A stretch of DNA of 17,713 nt from Candidatus Izemoplasma sp. (GTDB lineage Bacteria > Bacillota_I > Bacilli_A > Izemoplasmatales > Izemoplasmataceae). A program made the translations under genes and the position numbers. The stretch spans positions 1 to 17,713 of the forward strand of contig SLFZ01000012.1 of NCBI GenBank assembly GCA_007123975.1. Reading direction: 5' to 3'. Under the pieces are notes generated by a model that saw only the letters and a list, made by a program, of their open reading frames with translations, was not told where the DNA came from and ran no database searches. This document shows positions 14,280 through 17,713 of the stretch, in pieces (within the stretch, counting starts at the first letter, position 1; each line of letters begins with the position of its first letter).

Positions 14280-16349
14280 TTACCCGTTTCGTTTCTTCAT
14301 AATTTCTTCGGAGATGGATTTCGGACACGCTTCGTAGTGTGAGAACTGCATCGTGTAGTTGCCTCGTCCTTGGGTGTTTGAGCGGAGGCTGGTGGCGTAA
14401 CCGAACATCTCTGAGAGTGGGACTTTTGCGGAGACTTGGTGGGCGTTTCCGCGCTGTTCTTGTGCCTCGATTTTGCCGCGGCGGCTGGTGAGGTCGCCGA
14501 TGACGTTTCCGAGGTAATCGTCAGGTGAGATGGCATCGACGTTCATGACCGGCTCTAGCAGGATGGCTTTGCAGACGTCCTTGGCTTGTTTAAGAGCCAT
14601 CGAAGCGGCGATTTTGAAGGCGGCTTCCGAGGAGTCGACTTCGTGGTATGATCCGTCAAAGAGTGTTGCTTTGATGTCGATGATTGGGTACCCGGCGATG
14701 ACGCCGTGTTGTGACGCTTCTTCAAGACCTTTTTGAACCACGGGGATGTATTCCTTCGGCACGACGCCGCCGACGACTTTGTCGACGAACTCGAAGCCTT
14801 TGCCCGGGTTGGGCTCGAAGCGGACGTGAACGTGACCATACTGGCCGCGTCCTCCCGATTGGCGAACGAACTTGCCTTCGACTTCGGCCGGTGTGGTAAA
14901 GGTTTCGCGGTAGCTCACCTGTGGTGCACCGACGTTGGCGCCGACTTTGAATTCGCGTTTCATCCGGTCGACAATGATGTCGAGGTGGAGTTCTCCCATG
15001 CCAGCGATAATCGTTTGACCGGTTTCATCGTCGGTGTAGGTGCGGAAAGTCGGATCTTCTTCGGCCAGTTTTTGTAAGGCGACGCCCATCTTGTCTTGGT
15101 CGGCTTTCGACTTCGGTTCGATGGCGACGCTGATGACCGGCTCAGGGAAGTTCATCTTCTCCAAGATAATCGGGTAACGCTCTTCGGCGAGAGTGTCGCC
15201 GGTTGAGGTGTTTTTGAGGCCGACCGCGGCGGCGATGTCGCCGGCGTAGACGGTGTCGATTTCCTCGCGGTGGTTGGCGTGCATCTGCAAGATGCGGCCG
15301 ACGCGTTCTTTTACCCCTTTTGTGTTGTTGATGATGTAGGATCCTTTTTTCAAGGTTCCGGAGTAAACTCGGAAGAAGGTCAGTTTACCGACGAAGGGGT
15401 CGGTCATGACTTTGAAGGCGAGCGCGGCGAATTTCTCGTCGTCGCTGCTTTGGACTTTGACTTCCTCACCGTCTTTGAGTGTGCCTTTGATCTCAACGAC
15501 ATCGGTTGGTGCGGGGAGGTAGTCGATGACCGCGTCAAGCATCAGTTTGACGCCTTTGTTTTTGAAGGCGCTTCCGCATAGTACAGGGAAGAACTTGACG
15601 CTCAAGGTGGCGGTCCGTAGGGTTGATTTAATCATCTCGGTGGGGACGGGTTCGTCTTCGAGATAAAGCATCATCATGTCTTCGTTGAAGTCGGCGAGGG
15701 CTTCGATGAGTTCGCCGTGTTTTTCATCAACGATGTCGATGTATTCGTCTGGAATCGGCACTTCGTTGGCGACTTCTTCGGCCGACCCATCAAAGAGGTA
15801 GGCTTTGCGTTCGACGAGGTCGACGATTCCTTCGAATTGAGATTCTGCGCCGATTGGCCATTGGATGGCGGCGGCTTTCACGCCGAGGCGTGAACGTATC
15901 GATTTGAGGCTGAATGCGAAGTCCGCGCCGATCTTATCCATCTTGTTGACGAAGACGATGCGGGGGACGCGGTATTCGGTGGCTTGACGCCAAACGGTTT
16001 CTGTTTGCGGTTCGACGCCGGCTTGTGCATCAAGCACGGTGACGGCGCCGTCGAGCACGCGGAGCGACCGGGATACTTCGACGGTGAAGTCGACGTGACC
16101 GGGCGTGTCGATGATGTTGACGCGGTGATCTTTCCAAAACGCCGTGGTTGCGGCGGAAGTGATGGTGATTCCCCGTTCCTGTTCTTGTTCCATCCAGTCC
16201 ATTTGGGAAGCACCGTCGTGGGTTTCACCCATCTTGTGGATTTTACCGGTATGATAAAGAACACGTTCTGTCGTCGTCGTCTTGCCTGCGTCGATATGCG
16301 CCATGATGCCAATGTTGCGCGTTTTTTCGAGGCTAAATGCTCTGGGCAT
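14280..16349 (-). CDS. fusA: Elongation factor G
   Basis: 689 residues, normal. Motifs: AHIDAGKT (17-24), ERGITITSA switch I (58-66), DTPGHVDF (81-88) and NKMD (135-138). Domain II has DPFVGKLTFFRVYSG; domain IV has the SGGRGQYGHVHV segment and the tip, and the C-terminus reads LRSNTQGRGNYTMQFSHYE. It moves tRNA and mRNA through the ribosome after peptide bond formation. AAGGAG lies about 8 nt before the ATG, 15 nt after rpsG. No terminator lies between it and tuf. Confidence 0.99.
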   Translation of the reverse strand: MPRAFSLEKTRNIGIMAHIDAGKTTTTERVLYHTGKIHKMGETHDGASQMDWMEQEQERGITITSAATTAFWKDHRVNIIDTPGHVDFTVEVSRSLRVLDGAVTVLDAQAGVEPQTETVWRQATEYRVPRIVFVNKMDKIGADFAFSLKSIRSRLGVKAAAIQWPIGAESQFEGIVDLVERKAYLFDGSAEEVANEVPIPDEYIDIVDEKHGELIEALADFNEDMMMLYLEDEPVPTEMIKSTLRTATLSVKFFPVLCGSAFKNKGVKLMLDAVIDYLPAPTDVVEIKGTLKDGEEVKVQSSDDEKFAALAFKVMTDPFVGKLTFFRVYSGTLKKGSYIINNTKGVKERVGRILQMHANHREEIDTVYAGDIAAAVGLKNTSTGDTLAEERYPIILEKMNFPEPVISVAIEPKSKADQDKMGVALQKLAEEDPTFRTYTDDETGQTIIAGMGELHLDIIVDRMKREFKVGANVGAPQVSYRETFTTPAEVEGKFVRQSGGRGQYGHVHVRFEPNPGKGFEFVDKVVGGVVPKEYIPVVQKGLEEASQHGVIAGYPIIDIKATLFDGSYHEVDSSEAAFKIAASMALKQAKDVCKAILLEPVMNVDAISPDDYLGNVIGDLTSRRGKIEAQEQRGNAHQVSAKVPLSEMFGYATSLRSNTQGRGNYTMQFSHYEACPKSISEEIMKKRNG

Positions 16350-16364
16350 AATGTGTTCTCCTTT

Positions 16365-16835
16365 CTACCAGCGGTAATGGGCGAATGCTTTGTTGGCATC
16401 GGCCATCCGATGCATTTCTTCACGTTTCTTAACGGAGTTTCCGACGCCGTTGGCGGCGTCAACGATTTCTTTGGCTAGGCGCTCTTCCATGGTTTTCTCA
16501 CTGCGAAGGCGCGAGTAAAGCACCAACCATCTGAGGCCAAGGGTGTAGCGGCGTTCTTCACGAACCTCCACCGGCACTTGATAGTTTTGCCCGCCGATGC
16601 GGCGTGCGCGCACTTCGAAGGTGGGCATCACGTTTTTGAGTGCTTCTTCGAAGATTTCAAGCGGTGGTTTGTTGGTTATTTTTTCTACGCGGCCAAAGGC
16701 GTTGTACAGGATGCGTTGTGCGGTGCCTTTTTTCCCGTCGTTCATGATGTTGTTGATGAGTTTGGTCACCAGTTTCGAGTTGTATAGCGGGTCTGGCAAC
16801 ACGTCCCGTTTTGCGATATGTCCTTTACGAGGCAT
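16365..16835 (-). CDS. rpsG: 30S ribosomal protein S7
   Basis: 156 residues, the normal length. MPRKGHIAKRDVLPDPLYNS, LVTKLINNIMNDGKKGTAQ, VEVREERRYTLGLRWLV and the C-terminal EMHRMADANKAFAHYRW are all standard. S7 nucleates assembly of the 30S head and contacts tRNA in the E site. AAGGAGG lies about 8 nt before the ATG. The 46-nt gap after rpsL has no obvious stable hairpin, unlike the enterobacterial S7 target between these genes. Confidence 0.99.
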   Translation of the reverse strand: MPRKGHIAKRDVLPDPLYNSKLVTKLINNIMNDGKKGTAQRILYNAFGRVEKITNKPPLEIFEEALKNVMPTFEVRARRIGGQNYQVPVEVREERRYTLGLRWLVLYSRLRSEKTMEERLAKEIVDAANGVGNSVKKREEMHRMADANKAFAHYRW

Positions 16836-16881
16836 TGTTGGCTCCTCCTTTCGATTGAATAACTGCGTGGGAGTCTATGGC

Positions 16882-17301
16882 TTATAGCTTGTTTTCGTCT
16901 CTTTTGGTGCCGTATTTTGAACGGCCTTGCTTGCGTCCTTCAACGCCTGAGGTGTCGCGGGTTCCACGAACGATGTGGTAGCGGACACCCGGAAGGTCTT
17001 TGACGCGTCCTCCACGGATCAAGACAACACTATGCTCTTGCAGCTTGTGTCCGATGCCGGGAATGTATGCGGTCACTTCGATGTTGTTGGTGAGACGCAC
17101 ACGAGCGTACTTACGCAACGCCGAGTTCGGCTTTTTAGGCGTCATTGTCGCAACACGGGTACATACGCCGCGTTTTTGTGGACTCGGAAGGTCGGTGTAC
17201 TGCTTTTTCAAGGTGTTGAAACCAATGCCCAAATGCGGTGATTTGGTTTTCTTGGTTTTCGAGTGTCTCCCTTTTCTGACCAATTGGTTAATGGTTGGCA
17301 T
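16882..17301 (-). CDS. rpsL: 30S ribosomal protein S12
   Basis: 139 residues, normal for the Bacillota form with the short insertion after the N-terminus (TKSPHLGIGFNTLKKQY). Decoding-site loops are TPKKPNSALRKYARVRL (about 54-70) and RGGRVKDLPGVRYH (about 97-109). The lysines changed in streptomycin-resistant mutants are present as wild type in both loops, so no resistance substitution is evident. AAGGAGG lies about 7 nt before the ATG. First gene of the str operon, behind a consensus promoter and a leader of about 105 nt with several hairpins. Confidence 0.99.
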   Translation of the reverse strand: MPTINQLVRKGRHSKTKKTKSPHLGIGFNTLKKQYTDLPSPQKRGVCTRVATMTPKKPNSALRKYARVRLTNNIEVTAYIPGIGHKLQEHSVVLIRGGRVKDLPGVRYHIVRGTRDTSGVEGRKQGRSKYGTKRDENKL

Positions 17302-17318
17302 GGGGGTTCCTCCTTTCG

Positions 17319-17393
17319 TGTGTAGTACAACACATCCATGTGTGCCGGTTTTTTCGTTAAAACAGTGGGTTACTATTCGAACCCAACTGTTTT
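17319..17393 (-). promoter_or_regulatory. Structured 5' leader of the str operon
   Basis: In transcript order: a long hairpin AAAACAGT-T-GGGTT/AACCC-ACTGTTTT (17359-17393, 13 bp with one bulge, 8-nt loop), then two overlapping options near the SD, ACACAT/ATGTGT (17330-17343) or TGTGT/ACACA (17319-17334), which share one strand and exclude each other. The second ends 2 nt before AAAGGAGG. The fold suggests translational or transcriptional control of ribosomal protein synthesis; I know of no named family it matches. Confidence 0.45.
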
Positions 17394-17413
17394 ATGGGTT
17401 TTACGCACGTGTA

Positions 17414-17442
17414 ATTATATAACACAGAGCCTGGTGTGTCAA
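17414..17442 (-). promoter_or_regulatory. Consensus promoter of the str operon
   Basis: The reverse strand has exact TTGACA (17437-17442), 17-nt spacer and exact TATAAT (17414-17419). All twelve consensus bases match with optimal spacing, as expected for a heavily expressed ribosomal operon. Expected start about 17407. Confidence 0.93.
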
Positions 17443-17456
17443 CAGTGATGGTGAAA

Positions 17457-17487
17457 AAGATGGAAAAGGCGTCCCGAGGGACGCCTT
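17457..17487 (-). terminator. Terminator after rpoC
   Basis: Perfect stem AAGGCGTCCC/GGGACGCCTT with a tight loop (17466-17487), then TTTTCCATCTTTTT on the reverse strand. It starts 5 nt past the rpoC stop and separates rpoC from the str promoter. Confidence 0.85.
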
Positions 17488-17492
17488 ATGGC

Positions 17493-17713
17493 TTAATCGA
17501 GGTACTCGTCGTCGTCGCCGGGTTGTTCAATCCAGTCGTCGACGGGGGTTTTGGCGGTTTCGCGGTCGAAGTCCATCTCATCATCGAGGTAGAGTTCGTC
17601 GGTGTCTTCGGGCTCATCGGGTTCTGGTTTCTCGTAGTCGAAGTGGGTGTGTTTGAGGATGCCCGTACCGGCCGGGATAAGGCCGCCGATGATGACGTTT
17701 TCTTTGAGGCCGA
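17493..17713 (-). CDS. rpoC: RNA polymerase beta' subunit, C-terminal end
   Basis: About 72 residues run in from the right edge and end at TAA 17493. The first visible part, LKENVIIGGLIPAGTG, is the highly conserved end of the beta' core, where the chain passes close to the omega subunit. About 50 further residues follow that are strongly acidic (PEPDEPEDTDELYLDDEMD, later PGDDDEYLD). Beta' tails vary among Bacillota; this one is longer and more acidic than that of Bacillus subtilis as I remember it. The gene lies directly upstream of the str operon, the usual Bacillota order, but has its own terminator. Most of the gene is outside the window. Confidence 0.95.
   Translation of the reverse strand, partial: GLKENVIIGGLIPAGTGILKHTHFDYEKPEPDEPEDTDELYLDDEMDFDRETAKTPVDDWIEQPGDDDEYLD

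Noticed and set aside
14255..14280. 10-bp direct repeat GTTGGGTATT in the fusA-tuf gap
   Set aside because: Only two copies, the second running into the fusA stop codon; spacing overlaps the tuf -35 region and nothing else supports a regulatory or recombination role.
15984..16478. 164-codon plus-strand frame opposite fusA and rpsG
   Set aside because: It crosses two conserved genes and their SD on the other strand; no start signals and no recognisable protein.
16836..16881. Possible S7 regulatory target between rpsL and rpsG
   Set aside because: The 46-nt gap shows no stable stem; the enterobacterial S7 site is much longer and structured.

Overview
The window is a dense housekeeping segment of a bacterial chromosome, most likely from the Bacillota (a Bacilli- or Mollicutes-like lineage). 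The gene order supports this: rpoC-rpsL-rpsG-fusA-tuf, rpsF-ssb-rpsR, and gdpP-rplI-dnaB are typical Bacillota neighbourhoods, usually close to the replication origin. Promoters are sigmaA-like, many with a TGn extended -10, and Shine-Dalgarno (SD) sequences are strong (AGGAGG type). Stops are mostly TAA, with TAG for ychF and rpsG and TGA for tatD. The TGA stop and the TGG tryptophan codons I checked fit the standard code, not code 4. Composition is fairly GC-rich for that group. I cannot name the genus.

All genes but one lie on the minus strand. Reading them in transcription order (high to low coordinates): the end of rpoC with its terminator (17493-17713); the str operon rpsL-rpsG-fusA-tuf behind a consensus promoter and a structured leader, with a second promoter before tuf (13012-17442); tatD, an HtrA-like lipoprotein protease, ychF and a small membrane protein (9267-12929); cinA and an alpha/beta hydrolase overlapping by 20 nt (7262-9223); rpsF-ssb-rpsR with a leader carrying two hairpins (6150-7239); then, past the single plus-strand gene, a gdpP-rplI fusion followed by dnaB (1427-5298); finally a MATE transporter cut by the window start (1-1357).

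The plus-strand gene (5413-6087) is a YhhQ-type queuosine-precursor transporter. Its short leader has the features of a preQ1-I riboswitch running into the SD, so precursor level probably controls importer translation.

The most unusual item is the in-frame joining of a full-length GdpP (c-di-AMP phosphodiesterase) to a full-length ribosomal protein L9 with no stop codon between them, while a perfect SD remains inside the GdpP tail 8 nt before the L9 ATG. This suggests two products: a membrane-anchored GdpP-L9 fusion and free L9. No stretch longer than 300 bases lacks a gene. I saw no tRNA, rRNA, CRISPR array, insertion sequence or phage gene.
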